Shown: piece by piece, positions 11,201 through 21,590 of the stretch
Position numbering within the stretch: the first letter of the stretch is position 1
How the letters are laid out: the number at the start of each line of letters is the position of its first letter
DNA from: Isoetes taiwanensis
Lineage: Eukaryota; Streptophyta; Lycopodiopsida; Isoetales; Isoetaceae
Reading direction: 5' to 3'
Assembly (NCBI GenBank): GCA_021234155.1
Contig: JAJEKV010000087.1
Location: 2,433,146-2,497,145, forward strand
Length of the DNA stretch: 64,000 bases
Made by a program: the position numbers and the translations under genes
The notes under the pieces: generated by a model
The model's input: the letters and a program-made list of their open reading frames with translations, nothing else
Told to the model about the DNA's origin: nothing
The model's database searches: none

Positions 11201-12376
11201 ATGGCGCCACTAAAATGCAAGCCTAGAAAGTTTAGTCCCGTGCACACACGCAAAAACAACAACAGCCCTTGCAAAAAGATCCCGAGCACCTTAAGCCCGG
11301 GAGGGAGGGAGGAGCTGCCGAAGTCGGGAAAGGACACCTACCACGCCTTTGATGATGAGAGCCGTAGAGTAGCTCCTCTAAGTGGACACATGCCAGATGG
11401 ACCAGACCGGCCCACTTCACTCGGGTCCCACTGGGGAGGAGCAAAGCAAGAGGAGCAAAGAAGAGGAGCAGCAGCCAGCAGAGGAGGAGCCAAGCAGGAG
11501 GACGAAAGTGAGGAATAGCAAAGAAGAAGCAAGTAAAGCAAAGAAGAAGAGGAGGTTGGCCCTTCCAAGAAGAGGAAGGGCAAGGAGAAGGTAGCGGAAT
11601 GGCCGGAGGAGAGGGCCCAAGGGATGAAGAGGGAGAGGGAGAATGAAGCACGGAGAAGGGAGAAGCAGTCCAAAAGGGACGAGGACTGCCCAAGAGGGAC
11701 GGTCCACATTCAGGAACCTCGTCAGGAACCTACCAAGGAGGAGGAGAAGGAGGAGGGTGAGGGAGCCGGGCAGACGGAGGACGAGCCCGAGGAAGATGCC
11801 GGGGAACCTCCAAACCCCGACGTCCGCCCACCATACCCGAAGTGGCCCAAGCCACCTAAGGTCATAAAGAAGCAGAAGGTGGGCGAGCGGGAGTTCACGT
11901 TGAAGCAAGACCGTGAATTCCAGCGTCGGAAGAAAGTATATATCAGAAGTACCTCCACAGGTGGAAGAGGTACAATGACTGGTATTGTAAGCAAAACGTA
12001 CAGAGGTACATTAAAGGCGAGCGGCCGAAGAATCAGCCCAAGCCACTGCCACCACGGCCGGAACTGCCAAAGAAGGTTCACCATGGGCCAAATTCGAAGC
12101 ATGCCCGTGTGTTTAGAGAGATTAAGCACTTCCAACAATGCACTAATCTTCTCATCAGGAAGGCGTCGTTCGGCGGCTCGCCGAAATCATCATGGGAGTT
12201 CGGACGAATTAAAGGGTGACACCAGCGGCGGTTCGGTTGGTCCGGGGGAGGTGGCGAGGGCGGAGCTAGTACAACTTTTTGAAGAAGGTAACCTCTGCGC
12301 AATCCACGCCAAGCGGGTGACAGTCATGCCCAAGAACCTCCACTTGGCAAGGAGGATCCGCAAGGAGAAGCTTTGA
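11201..12376 (+). pseudogene. Long basic/acidic ORF ending in a histone-H3 fold
   Basis: The frame starts at ATGGCGCCA (11,201) and stays open except for TAG at 11,516 and TAA at 11,534. It encodes a Lys/Arg/Glu-rich region, then a Pro-rich linker. The last 90 codons are a divergent histone H3 core spread over three frames: an alpha-N/alpha-1 block [20 protein letters not shown] (from about 12,112), an [13 protein letters not shown] block (12,171 on, with TAA at 12,210 where H3 has Leu), then [22 protein letters not shown] up to the stop at 12,376. From the EI pair to the LV of helix 2 the spacing equals canonical H3, so loop 1 is not lengthened as in most plant CENH3, although TNLLI..ASF resembles CENH3. 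The N-terminal region has no ARTKQTARKS tail. The ORF lies 0.5 kb after the primer-binding site and upstream of gag, so it looks like cargo of the retroelement. At least three frame breaks make this copy inactive. Confidence 0.7.
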
Positions 12377-12589
12377 GGAACTCCACTTTTGTACATAAAG
12401 TAAAATTATATAGATATAAGTTTTGTCTGTACATTTTTTCCATATTTATAAAAGTAATTTTCTCTGTAAATTAATTTCTTGTTTGATATAAAAGTGTCGT
12501 TGTATAAATTGAATTATAGTAGAATCTTTTGTAACATACTTAGAATACTCCTAATTGCTTAATTTGCATAAAATTCTGACCTAAAAATT

Positions 12590-13065
12590 AAAATTTGGCT
12601 CGAAATCGACCCACTCTGGTCGCTCCGCGCCAAATGCCTCTGCGTTCGCGATGCAGACCCCTTTCGTGTGAAGTGACACGAGTCACTTGAATTGGGGCAA
12701 ATTTGATCCAATTTTTGTAATAAAAGATGTTAGAACGCTTAGAATTTGCCTAGAAATGTAGTCTAAAACTTTTTTTTTGCTAAAAATGTCCAAAAATAGC
12801 CAAGATCATCCCACTCCGCGTTCGTGACACAGGCCCCTTTCACGCGAAGTGACCCGAGTCATCCAATTTTACACTTTTAGATGTCCAATTAGCATGAAAT
12901 AAGTTGCTAGTTAGAATTGATCAAAATAGGCATTTTAGCATCTTACAACCCTCAGAAATGTTTAGTCTCATAGAAATCAGCCGACTCCGGTCACTCCGCG
13001 CCAAACGCCTCTGCATTCGCGACGCGGACCCCTTTCGCGCGAAGTGACCCAAGTCAACCAAGTTT
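12590..13065 (+). repeat. Three dispersed copies of an about 85-bp GC-rich motif
   Basis: Related blocks at about 12,605-12,692, 12,800-12,870 and 12,975-13,058 each carry CACTCCG, a GCGTTCGCGA-like core and CCCCTTTCGCGCGAAGTGAC followed by CGAGTCA-like sequence. They are spaced about 190 bp apart in otherwise AT-rich DNA and lie just upstream of a TATA box, as promoter-proximal repeats of an LTR or other element would. Confidence 0.7.
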
Positions 13066-13231
13066 GACCATGATTTGCCCAAACTTGACCCAACAAATTG
13101 CCATGTAGTGTTTCTTGACTTGTTTTGCTTAGATTTGCACTTCATGCTACCTTGTTTGGAGATCCATAGCCTTAGAACAAAGGTCTGTTCGATCAAGAAC
13201 CCTTGTACACGGAAACCTAGGCAGCCTTAGT

Positions 13232-13240
13232 CTATATAAG
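13232..13240 (+). promoter_or_regulatory. TATA box upstream of the 13.35-kb ORF
   Basis: CTATATAAG followed by GGGACC lies 110 bp upstream of ATGGCGCCC at 13,351, with a pyrimidine-rich leader between them. This is a good plant core-promoter layout. Confidence 0.55.
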
Positions 13241-13350
13241 GGGACCTCATTTGCCATTTTTCCCTCACCAAACTTGCTCTCACCCTTTTAGGCGATTTTT
13301 CAGGCTTTTGTCAGTTCTTCCAAGCCATCTTCTACACCTATCTCTGCCCA

Positions 13351-14867
13351 ATGGCGCCCACAAACTTTGTTCAATGGTACGACAGTGCTAACCACAAGGC
13401 CTTCCATGTGTTTGATCATCTCTTCGACCTTTATGCAACCCTGACTAGAACCCCTTACTACACTGATATAGTTTGCGAGTACGACCAGCTAATCTTACCC
13501 TGGGAAGTTAGCCTTCCTCCTAGGGAGGGAAGTGGGTATCCTTGGAGTCGCTGAGCCAAGCCATGGGGTGGGGGGGGGGGGGGGGATCCAGTGTCAAGGG
13601 GTAGCTGTAGGATAGGACAAAGGACATGCCTGACTACATGAGTTGTAAGGCCCACAGGCATAGGTATGTTTCGGCACACGCGGCTCTCTCTCTCATGCAG
13701 TATAGGGCAGTCAACAGGGTGGGGGAGCCTTCAATCCAACCTTTGGACCTAGAGCCACTCAACACAAGAATAGAGCAAAGCCAGATACATGAGATCGAAT
13801 CCTCAAAGTACATGTACCATCGCACAACATCAGGGGCATTGCAAATTTAGCAGGACTATGAGCAACTTGGGGAAGAAAACCCAGATTGGGAGAGCAGGGA
13901 GGCAACAAGAATGGAGAGACACATAGCAAGACATGATGACGACATTAGGCGGGCCACAGAACCACCAATCGGCGTCACAGCTCTATCGCCAATAGTAATC
14001 GAAGGTGAGGAGTATATTTTGACAAACGACATCCTCAACCTGCCATACTGCCAAGAAGAGGGCCTCAGGATCGACGAGCGTCGACGAGCTCTTAGGCTTG
14101 ATTGCAAAGGAGCAGCAGAGCGTCTTCATCGACTACTCCTATCAGGAAGTCCCAAGAGAAGTAGCAGAGCAGCACTCCTACGCTGGCGAGACAATGTCCG
14201 ACGTCGCTGCCTATGAATATATAAGGGAAATGTACCAGCGGCAACAGGCAGTCATCCCAGAAGAGGAGTTTCAAGCCATTCAAAGCAGGTTGTACAAACT
14301 AGGGAAGGACCCGAGCTCCAGCCGAACCGTTCGATCGCGAAGTATGCGCGAGGGGTCCAGCAACATCAATTTGGAGAGCGCAACCACCATGTGGAGGGAC
14401 CATGAAGACCTCCTATCATTGGACGTCTACGGCGGAGCGGCTCAAAGGAAGGGCACAGGTATGCAGACCATAGGAAGGGGTAAGGCACTCCGGTACTATC
14501 TTCAGTCTTCAATTGGGGGCAGATGATAGTCTTCCATAAGGAGTTTAGCCCACGAGGGGAGGAGGTTGTGGCACTTCTCATAGCGCTCTCAGGCTTTGGG
14601 CAGCACGGTAAGCTGAGAAGCAACATGGATCACATCATTCTGTTCAAGAGATCCGAGGTCCTCTACAGCCTCGACTTCGCCAAGGGCCACTTGAGAGATA
14701 CACCAATGACGGTCCTCGCGGCAACATTACCTCCACTTCCCCCACCTAAAATGGCTCGAGCTCTCGAAGGTGAATTTTCCAAGAACATCTTGCGCAATGT
14801 CGGCAAGGGCCTTCGACTTAAGGATGTGAAGAACTTCTTCAAATCAATGAAAGGTTCTCGAAGATGA
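13351..14867 (+). pseudogene. Broken ORF of unknown family (second gypsy-internal ORF block)
   Basis: It starts with ATGGCGCCCACAAAC (M-A-P-T-N), the same ATGGCGCC start as the H3-fold ORF. The first segment, 67 codons with FVQWYDSANHKAF, ends at a TGA just before a run of 16 Gs at 13,570-13,585. Further segments at 13,626-13,850, 13,911-14,216, 14,098-14,526 and 14,523-14,867 lie in different frames and overlap end to start. This is as expected for one protein of about 480 residues broken by indels. The middle part is charged and helical and the last is basic (KDVKNFFKSMKGSRR). I recognise no domain. It lies between the H3-fold ORF and gag. Confidence 0.45.
13570..13585 (+). repeat. Run of 16 consecutive G
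   Basis: This homopolymer lies inside the broken ORF and directly follows GGGGT. It is a likely replication-slippage and frameshift site and could form a G-quadruplex. Confidence 0.8.
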
Positions 14868-14869
14868 AT

Positions 14870-15340
14870 ATCCTTGTCTCCATATATTAATAAATGTACC
14901 AAAAATGCCCTAAGATTTTCATGTATTATCATATATTTCTCTATAATGTAAAAGTCTCATATATCAATTGCCATAACTTGTCATTGACTTATAAGTTGAA
15001 ATTTTAATGTGATTTCTTTTATGCCTAACAACAATTGACCTGTAAATAATGTTGTACGATGTATAATCTAAGTAACAACATTGGTGACCAATACTTGCAG
15101 CCAGGAACACCAGTTTAGGATATCAAGTCCAGGGCCGGCAGCAACCGTGGCAGCTAAGGAACTTGTTCGATCGCGAGCAAGATGACGAGCAAGATATGAC
15201 AGTTGAAACAGTAAATGCAAGGTTGGCTTAGATGAGGAATCAGATGCAGCATTTACTACAGTGGGCAACACCACTAATGCATGCCCAAAAGTAATGGACC
15301 TCCACCACCACCTCAACCTCCACCTCCAAGGGGTCTTGAC
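14870..15340 (+). other. AT-rich spacer before gag, no gene recognised
   Basis: Short AT-rich stretch, then a mixed region with frames too short to assign. It is probably the non-coding spacer between the unknown ORF and gag of gypsy element 1. Confidence 0.4.
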
Positions 15341-15379
15341 TAAGCTCCTCAACCAGAGGGGGAAGAAGCCCAGGCTCCC

Positions 15380-15685
15380 GAGAAGCATAGGAAGAGGAAA
15401 AGAAGGGATAAGAGGAGCCCATCTCCTTCCAGCTCTAACAGATCAGAGACCTCAGATAGTGCATCCCGAATTAGCTCCGAGAGTGAGTCTGACACATCGC
15501 AAGGCAGAAATAAGAACAGAAAAATAGATGATTACCAAAAGAAGGTAGACAGCGCAATGAGCAACGTGTGGAAGACAAGAAAGCTGAGTCAGTTCTCGGG
15601 CAAGGACAGGTCAGGTATGGAGGCAGAAGCCTGGCTAGACGAGATGGAGGAATTTGGAAACTCTTACGAAATGAAGGACAAAGAC
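15380..15685 (+). pseudogene. Gag, N-terminal part (Ty3/gypsy element 1), interrupted
   Basis: A basic and Ser-rich N-terminal region (RKRKRRDKR followed by SPSPSSS) leads into KLSQFSGKDRSG and AEAWLDEMEEFGNSYEM. The F-G/A-x-x-W-L-x-x-M-E pattern is typical of the Ty3/gypsy gag capsid start. The frame is cut at 15,685 by a LINE insertion and resumes at 18,850, in the same protein context, after the duplicated target site. Confidence 0.7.
15673..15685 (+). repeat. Target-site duplication, left copy
   Basis: GAAGGACAAAGAC is identical to 18,837-18,849, which directly follows the LINE poly-A tail. Confidence 0.9.
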
Positions 15686-15794
15686 CAAAGGAAGGATCAA
15701 GAAAAATCACATTTATAGTGTCCTTTGGGAAGGAAATAACATTGATGAAGACAATCAAATTAAGGAGGCTGCTAAAGAGCATTTTGTCAGAATT

Positions 15795-18230
15795 ATGGGT
15801 ACCATTAGGGACACCAGCTCTCAGGACATAAACAATTTCATTGATATCCAGGCCACAGTTACTAATGCCATGAACAACAGCCTGTCAAGACCTTTCAACA
15901 ATGATGAGATTTTTAAGGTGCTCAATGATATGGAGAATGGTAAAACTCCTAGACCAGATGGCCTCCCTGTTGAATTCTTCAAGAAGGCATGGGGGCTTTT
16001 GGGTAATTTTATGGTTTCCATTGCTAATGAATTCTTACTAACCAAAAGGTTGGACTGCAGGATCAATACTAGCCTTATTGCTCTCATTCCTAAAATTGAC
16101 ATGCCTATTTCCTTTTCAGATTATAGGCCTATCTCACTTTCCAATGTGGTCTATAAGCTCATTTCAGGTTCAATTGCAGCTAGAGTCAAGCCTATTCTTG
16201 ATGAAATCATAAGTAAAACTCAAAGTGCCTATTTGAAAGGGAGATACATCTTAGATAATGTTGCAGCAGCATCTTTGGGGATCAGCTGGGCCAAGGAATC
16301 CAAACAAAACATAGGGCTTCTGAAATTGGACATCACCAAAGCCTTCGACACAGTAAGTTGAAAATTTTTGCAAGAGTGCTGCCAGAGTCTAGGATTCTCG
16401 GAAGAGGTAATTTCTATTTTCATGGCTATTCTGAAAAATTCAAGGTCGGTTGTCCTAATCAATGGAGAGTGCAGTCCTTTCTTTGACATAAAAAGAGGAG
16501 TTAAGCAAGGATGCCCTCTAGCACCCTTCTTGTTTCTAATTGTCATGGAAGGTCTGCACAGTAACTTCCAAAAGCTTAGGAATCTCAATGAGATTAAAGG
16601 ACTCAAACTCCCCCCTAATCAAGAAATGGAGGATATTCTCAATGTTCATTTTGCAGATGACACTTTTCTTTTTATGGATCTGGACAATCAATCTATTCAA
16701 ACCACACAGCAGATTCTTGAGGACTTCGGAAGATGCTCAGGTTGTAATATCAATCCGACTAAGACGAAGCTAATTTCAAGGGATCAGACTAAGGGGGAGC
16801 AAGCAGCTGTATCTCTCGGATGTATGTATCTCTCTCCTACCACCAAAACCAAAATCTTGGGGATCCCCTATGCTATTAGGGTGAATGCGAGTGATCTGTG
16901 GGGAGACCTCTTGGATAAATTCTACAGGAAAGTGGATTCCCTCAACTCGAAATTTCTTTCTAAGAATGGTAGGGCTATTCTTGCAAATTCTCTTATTTCC
17001 TCTTCTCAGGTTTATCAGTCATCCATTATCATGGCCCCTAAAAAGGTCTACTCTAAAATGCAAAGTATTATTGGTAGATTCATTGCAGGAGGAACTAACA
17101 GAAGATGCTGGATCCCAGTCTCCATGAATGAATGTTGTAAAACCAAAAGCATGGGTGGATTGGGAGTTATTAATATCGAGAAGCAAGCAACTGCTTTAGC
17201 AGCAAAATACTTATACAGGGCCTGTACAGATCAGATTAACCATCCGGTCAAAGCTCTGATCAAACATTATATTGGGAGATGCCATCCCTTCGGGTGGAGA
17301 GGGCTTAAGATGCATCTCCCTTTCAGTATTTTCTATCCTTTCACCATCCCGATTTCCATCCCTCTGATTATAAAGAAGTGGATCAGGGCGTGGTTTAAGG
17401 TTAAAAGCATGTATACTTGGAAGGAAGGCCTTTCTCAGGATCAACCTATCTTCTGGAGTCCATCTCTTATTCTTGATGATCCCAACACATGCTTGGCCTC
17501 TCATTTCCCTGCCCTTACTAAGCAATGGACTAACAGGGGAATTGTGTTTATCAGGGACATTATCAATGGTTTCGACTATCATAGCTCGGTTTTAAGTGAT
17601 CTGGGAGAGGAGTCTGAGGCCCTGTTTAATAGTATTATCCAGAGACTTGCCAGTGGACAGTGGCACCATTCAGAAGATTCGTGGCACATAAACGGATTCA
17701 AAGGATATAAAGTTAATATGGCCTATAAATTCCTCAATAGAGATCAGGCTATAACAATCCATATCAAATGGAACACCGACCCTTTGAGGATCAAAAGGAA
17801 CCTCATCTTTTTATGGAAGAGCCCGATCCATCCAAAAGTCAAAGCCTTTATGTGGCAGCTTTGGCACAAGGCTCTTGCAACAAACATGAAGAGATGCAGG
17901 ATGAACATGGCGGACTCTAATATCTGTGTTCGATGTATGCAGGATCAGGAAGATGAGAATCACCTCTTCAGGAATTGTTTATGGGCCGAATGGACTCTAG
18001 AGTTAGCTGAGACTGAGCTTGATATGCCCAATCTTAGAACCATGAGTTCCACAGACTTTTTTCTTCCTGACAACCCATCGGATTGGCGCATCTACCTTCT
18101 CCTTTGGAGAATTTGGAAAGGGAGGAACTCCCTAATCTTCAAAGGGGAAATTATATGGCCTCAGGCTATTATCGAGCAAACCAAATATGATATTAATTGG
18201 ATTGAGGAGATTTTTGACATTCACAATTGA
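15795..18230 (+). pseudogene. LINE reverse transcriptase (ORF2, truncated, one nonsense codon)
   Basis: The frame shows non-LTR RT motifs in order: GKTPRPDGLPVEFFK (motif 0/1), ALIPKI and DYRPISLSNVVYKL (motif 2), QSAYLKGRYILDN, then LLKLDITKAFDTV (catalytic Asp). A TGA follows at 16,359 where a tryptophan codon is expected. After it come IKRGVKQGCPLAPFLFLIVME, HFADDTFLF (catalytic ADD pair), KTKILGIPY, and a C-terminal zf-RVT module: HPKVKAFMWQLWHKAL with CVRCMQDQEDENHLFRNC. Apart from the stop and the missing N-terminal endonuclease the protein looks intact. It would copy its own RNA at a nicked target. Confidence 0.93.
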
Positions 18231-18588
18231 GCTCTATCTATCCTTCTCTAACTTTACTTTGAATTTCTCAGGTAACATTTTGATACTGGTAAAGAAGCTG
18301 AAGTGGAGAAGAATCGACCTTCACTCTAATGCACTGTGGCTTACTCAGTTCGGGGTCGAGATCCCAACAGCACATGAAGGAATATGCCATTGTAACTGTG
18401 CCTGTAACACAGCTTATGATGCAAAAAGAGATATCTTATGCGGGGCTAAGGATAAGAAAGGAAGATTTAATCCGGGGAAAGCTCATTTGTGCAAGTGCCA
18501 ATTCTGTCTATTCATATTAGCTACCAAAGGTATGGGGAGGAAAGATCATGCTGAAGGCGAGCCCAAGAAAAGAAGATTTCTGGAATGA
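18187..18588 (+). CDS. Small Cys-rich ORF in the LINE 3' region
   Basis: An open frame of up to 133 codons overlaps the end of the RT gene. Its second half is rich in cysteine, CHCNCACNTAYD then CGAKDKKGRF then CKCQFC, and it ends in a basic GEPKKRRF segment. The spacing could fit a metal-binding knuckle, but I do not recognise it. It may be chance or part of an unrelated gene captured in the 3' UTR. Confidence 0.3.
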   Translation: MILIGLRRFLTFTIELYLSFSNFTLNFSGNILILVKKLKWRRIDLHSNALWLTQFGVEIPTAHEGICHCNCACNTAYDAKRDILCGAKDKKGRFNPGKAHLCKCQFCLFILATKGMGRKDHAEGEPKKRRFLE

Positions 18589-18836
18589 TTTAATAAGCTC
18601 TTATGCTTTGGACACAAGAACTCTGTTTTTTATAACTTAATTCCTCTTTTGATGGTTCAGGTCTATGATAGGCCTTAAAATTTACTCTAGCTAGTATGTT
18701 GAAGGGTCTCCATAACCAACCCTACCCAAATCGGTTACTTTTTGTAAACATATGTATATACATATGTCAATATGTACTCCTATATCTATATTAATACAAG
18801 CACTAAACCTTCAATTAAAAAAAAAAAAAAAAAAAA

Positions 18837-18849
18837 GAAGGACAAAGAC
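18837..18849 (+). repeat. Target-site duplication, right copy
   Basis: GAAGGACAAAGAC directly follows the poly-A tail and matches 15,673-15,685 exactly. Confidence 0.9.
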
Positions 18850-19475
18850 ATAGGCAAGGTGGCAATCAGCAAACTTAATTGGGCCAGCCAGAATATGGTG
18901 GAAAGGTTATGCAAAACAACTGCAAGTTCAGGACTGCAAGTTCAGGACATTCAGCAAAGTTCAACTGCAAGTTCAGGACATTCAGAATATGGTGAGGAGA
19001 AACAACTGCAAGTTCAGGACATTCAGCAAAGCATTCCGTAAGCATTATGTTCTTAGATCCCATACCAGCAGACAAATACAACAGTTCTATAGGCTGGATC
19101 AGGGTAACTTGTCCGTGGCTAAGCATATGGAGGAGTTTATGAGGTTGAGATTGAATGTTCCAAGGATAACGGAAAGACAAGCCGTGGACCTCAATAGCAA
19201 CATCAAAAGGCTAGTGAGGGCAATCAATCCGAGAACAGTTGGGGAAGCAGAAGATAAAGCTCTCAGTTTAGAAGAGGCACCAGTGACCCCCCCCTCCCCC
19301 TCCCCCCACAGAAATAACTTCCATATAAAGGAAAGGCAGCAGGGCAATATCAGGCTAGACAAGCGCCCTCTACGCCAGCAGGAGGCTAGTACCAGGGGAA
19401 AGCTCAGGGGAAGCTTTATGGAGAACGCAAGCCACAGGAAGGATCAGGGGGCAAGTCAGTTAGATTTCTCCTAAA
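18850..19475 (+). pseudogene. Gag, C-terminal part (Ty3/gypsy element 1)
   Basis: It resumes gag after the LINE. A local duplication of a GCAAGTTCAGGACATTCAG unit (18,920-19,030) shifts the frame. Beyond it the frame reads FRKHYVLRSHTSRQIQQFYRL, then LDQGNLSVAKHMEEFMRL, the conserved gag L-x-Q-G..SV..Y/HMEEF block. A Pro-rich C-rich tract (19,286-19,308) and a Gln/Arg-rich tail end at the stop near 19,474. No CCHC zinc knuckle is visible. Confidence 0.75.
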
Positions 19476-19551
19476 CAGCATCCCAAAGGAGAAAAGCGAG
19501 GGCACCGAACGCACAATTGCCCTTTCGTTATGCAGGCGGCATGAGCTGAAC

Positions 19552-20054
19552 TTGTCGATTGGGAATCACCGGCCGAAGGGGATGACGAAGAAGGCGATCA
19601 ACAGGAACTCCAAGACTTCAAAGAAGGTGAGTGTAAAATTTGTGCAGCCATTGAGTCAGGGGAGGTTAGGAATCATAGATAGCAAGCCATATATAGTCTT
19701 GATAGACACAGGTAGTTCCCACAACTTTGCCTCTCCAAGGCTAGCCGCTCTCATGAAGAATAAGATCTTGAAGTCCAAGCCCAGGCCAGTCAGCATGGCA
19801 AGCGGTGCTTTTAGCCACACTAAGGGCATGAGAATTAGTTTTGACATAGACCTTATGGAAGCAAGTGGCCCATGGAGGTGGAAGTGATGGACATTAGGAA
19901 ATACGACCTCATAGTAGGAATGGAGTTCCTCAGACCAGCAAAAGCTATGAAAGATTGCGACCGCAATGAGATCTCTATGACGGCGCCAGACGACAATCGA
20001 TACATAGTAAAAAGTAAGGTAACTTCAGCTATGCAATGTATCTCTATGAAGTAG
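19552..20054 (+). pseudogene. Retroviral-type aspartic protease (element 1)
   Basis: YIVLIDTGSSHNFAS is the D-T/S-G active site with the usual hydrophobic flank, followed by LKSKPRPVSMASG. The frame breaks at about 19,885 and continues in an overlapping frame from 19,872 with MDIRKYDLIVGMEFL (the DVILGMDWL-type motif of gypsy proteases). A stop follows at 20,052-20,054 before RT. The enzyme would process Gag-Pol; this copy is broken. Confidence 0.85.
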
Positions 20055-21590
20055 TTGAGGAAAAGCATAATAAAGAATAGGGTGGATTACATCTTGAGGC
20101 TAGAGGCAGTTGAGCCAAGTCAAGCAAAAGGAAGTGAGCCAAGTGAAAAGCAGTTGCCTCAGCCAATAGCAAGGCTCATAAAGGAGTTTCATGATGTATT
20201 CACGGATGAAATCCATCAGCTACCACCTCACAGGGGTGTAGAGTGTGAAATCACGCTAGCTCCAGATGCTAAGCCTACCAGCAAGGCACCCTATAGGATG
20301 AGCACTCTAGAGTTGATAGAGCTCAAGAAGCAGTTACACGAGCTGCTTGAGCTTGGATCCATAAGAGCAAGCGTTTCTCCTTTCGGAGCACCCATCCTTT
20401 TCGTCAAGAAGAAAGACGGGAGTCTAAGGATGTGCATTGATTAGCGTCAGCTTAATAAGCAAATGATAAAAAACAAATATGCTCTGCCAAGGGTGGATGA
20501 CTTGATGGACTAGCTCCAGGGAGCAAAAGTCTTCTCCAAAATTGACCTAAGGTCGGGCTATTATCAGATAAGGATCAAGGAAGAAGACATCCACAAGACC
20601 ATCTTCAGGATGCGTTATGGGCACTATGAATTCACGGTAATGCCTTTCGGCTTATCGAATGCACTAGCAACGTCCATGCGCTTGCGAATTTGTCATCGTA
20701 TTCTTTGATGACATCCTAGTCTATAGCAAGACCATGGAAGAGCATCGTCAACACCTGAGGAGGGTATTGGAGAAGCTAAGGCGGCATCAACTGTATGGCA
20801 AACTCTCCAAGTGCCACTTCACAACAGGCAGAGTGGAGTACTTGGGACACGTGGTGTCAGCTGAAGGGATCTCTACAGATCTGGTGAAGATTGAAGCCAT
20901 AGTGGATTGGAAAGCACAAAGGTACGTCAGGGAAGTAAGAAGCTTCCTCGGCTTGGCAGGATATTATCGGAAGTTCGTGAAGGACTTCGCGAGGTGGACG
21001 TCCCCCTATCGAACCTCACCAAAGATAGGAAGATGAGGGATTGGACGAAGCATTGGCTCGAGAATATCCAAGCCTCCTTTGAGAAGCTCAAAGAGGCACT
21101 AACCACAGCACTGGTCCTCACCTTGCCGGACCCAAGCAAGGATAAGCTAGTGGCAATAGATGCTAGTACACTAGCAACAGGAGGAGTTCTCATCCAAGAG
21201 GGAAGGGTAGTCGCGTACGACTCAAAGAAGATGAACGACGCCGAGCAGCGCTACCCTACTCATGAGCAAGAGCTTTTGGCCATTGTGAGGGCCTTAAGAA
21301 TCTGGAGGCACTACTTGTTGGGAAGAAAGTTTCAATTGGATACAGATCATTAAAGCCTTGAGTACATCTTCACGCAACCACTCCTGAACCTGAGGCAAAG
21401 GAGGTGGATGGAGTTTCTCGAAAAGTACGACTTCGAAATAGTCTACAAGCCCAGCAAGCTAAATGTAGTCGCAGATGCGCTCTCTAGGAGGCCATTAGAG
21501 ACAAGAACCCATTGCAACACCATATCGACTCTCACAAGTGAGTATGGCAAGAGGATTGAAGAGACGTTGCCATCAGAATGGCAACTTTAA
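20055..21590 (+). pseudogene. Ty3/gypsy RT and RNase H (element 1)
   Basis: RT begins with [20 protein letters not shown], then [17 protein letters not shown] and [21 protein letters not shown] at 20,442 sits where Tyr of DYRxLN is expected, and a second TAG is at 20,511. [13 protein letters not shown] carries the first catalytic Asp. About 60 bp are missing near 20,680 (GLSNALATS joins directly to [14 protein letters not shown], the DD motif). [29 protein letters not shown] and the RNase H domain (VAIDASTLATGGVL, YPTHEQELLAIVRALRIWRHYL, FQLDTDH then TAA at 21,351, [11 protein letters not shown]) follow. The element is dead. Confidence 0.93.

Larger units (their letters stand above)
15686..18836 (+). 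mobile_element. 5'-truncated L1-like LINE, inserted into gag
   Basis: This 3.15-kb element is flanked by a 13-bp target-site duplication and ends in poly-A (about 18,815-18,836). It starts inside the linker between endonuclease and RT, so the endonuclease is missing. One frame runs from about 15,715 to 18,230 with a single in-frame TGA at 16,359-16,361, so the copy is fairly young. A 3' region of about 600 bp follows. Confidence 0.92.

Noticed and set aside
11232-11908. Minus-strand frames of 120-160 codons, Leu-rich
   Set aside because: They are antisense to the Lys/Glu/Arg-rich ORF; the Leu bias follows from GAG/AAG codons on the other strand.
12103-12376. Call of a bona fide CENH3 gene
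   Set aside because: TNLLI..ASF is CENH3-like, but loop 1 has canonical H3 length and the ORF is broken and lies inside a retroelement, so only an H3 fold is claimed.
13340-13365. TGGCGCCCA as a retroviral-type primer site
   Set aside because: It coincides with the ATGGCGCCC start of an ORF, and the same start is seen at 11,201, so a start-codon context explains it better.
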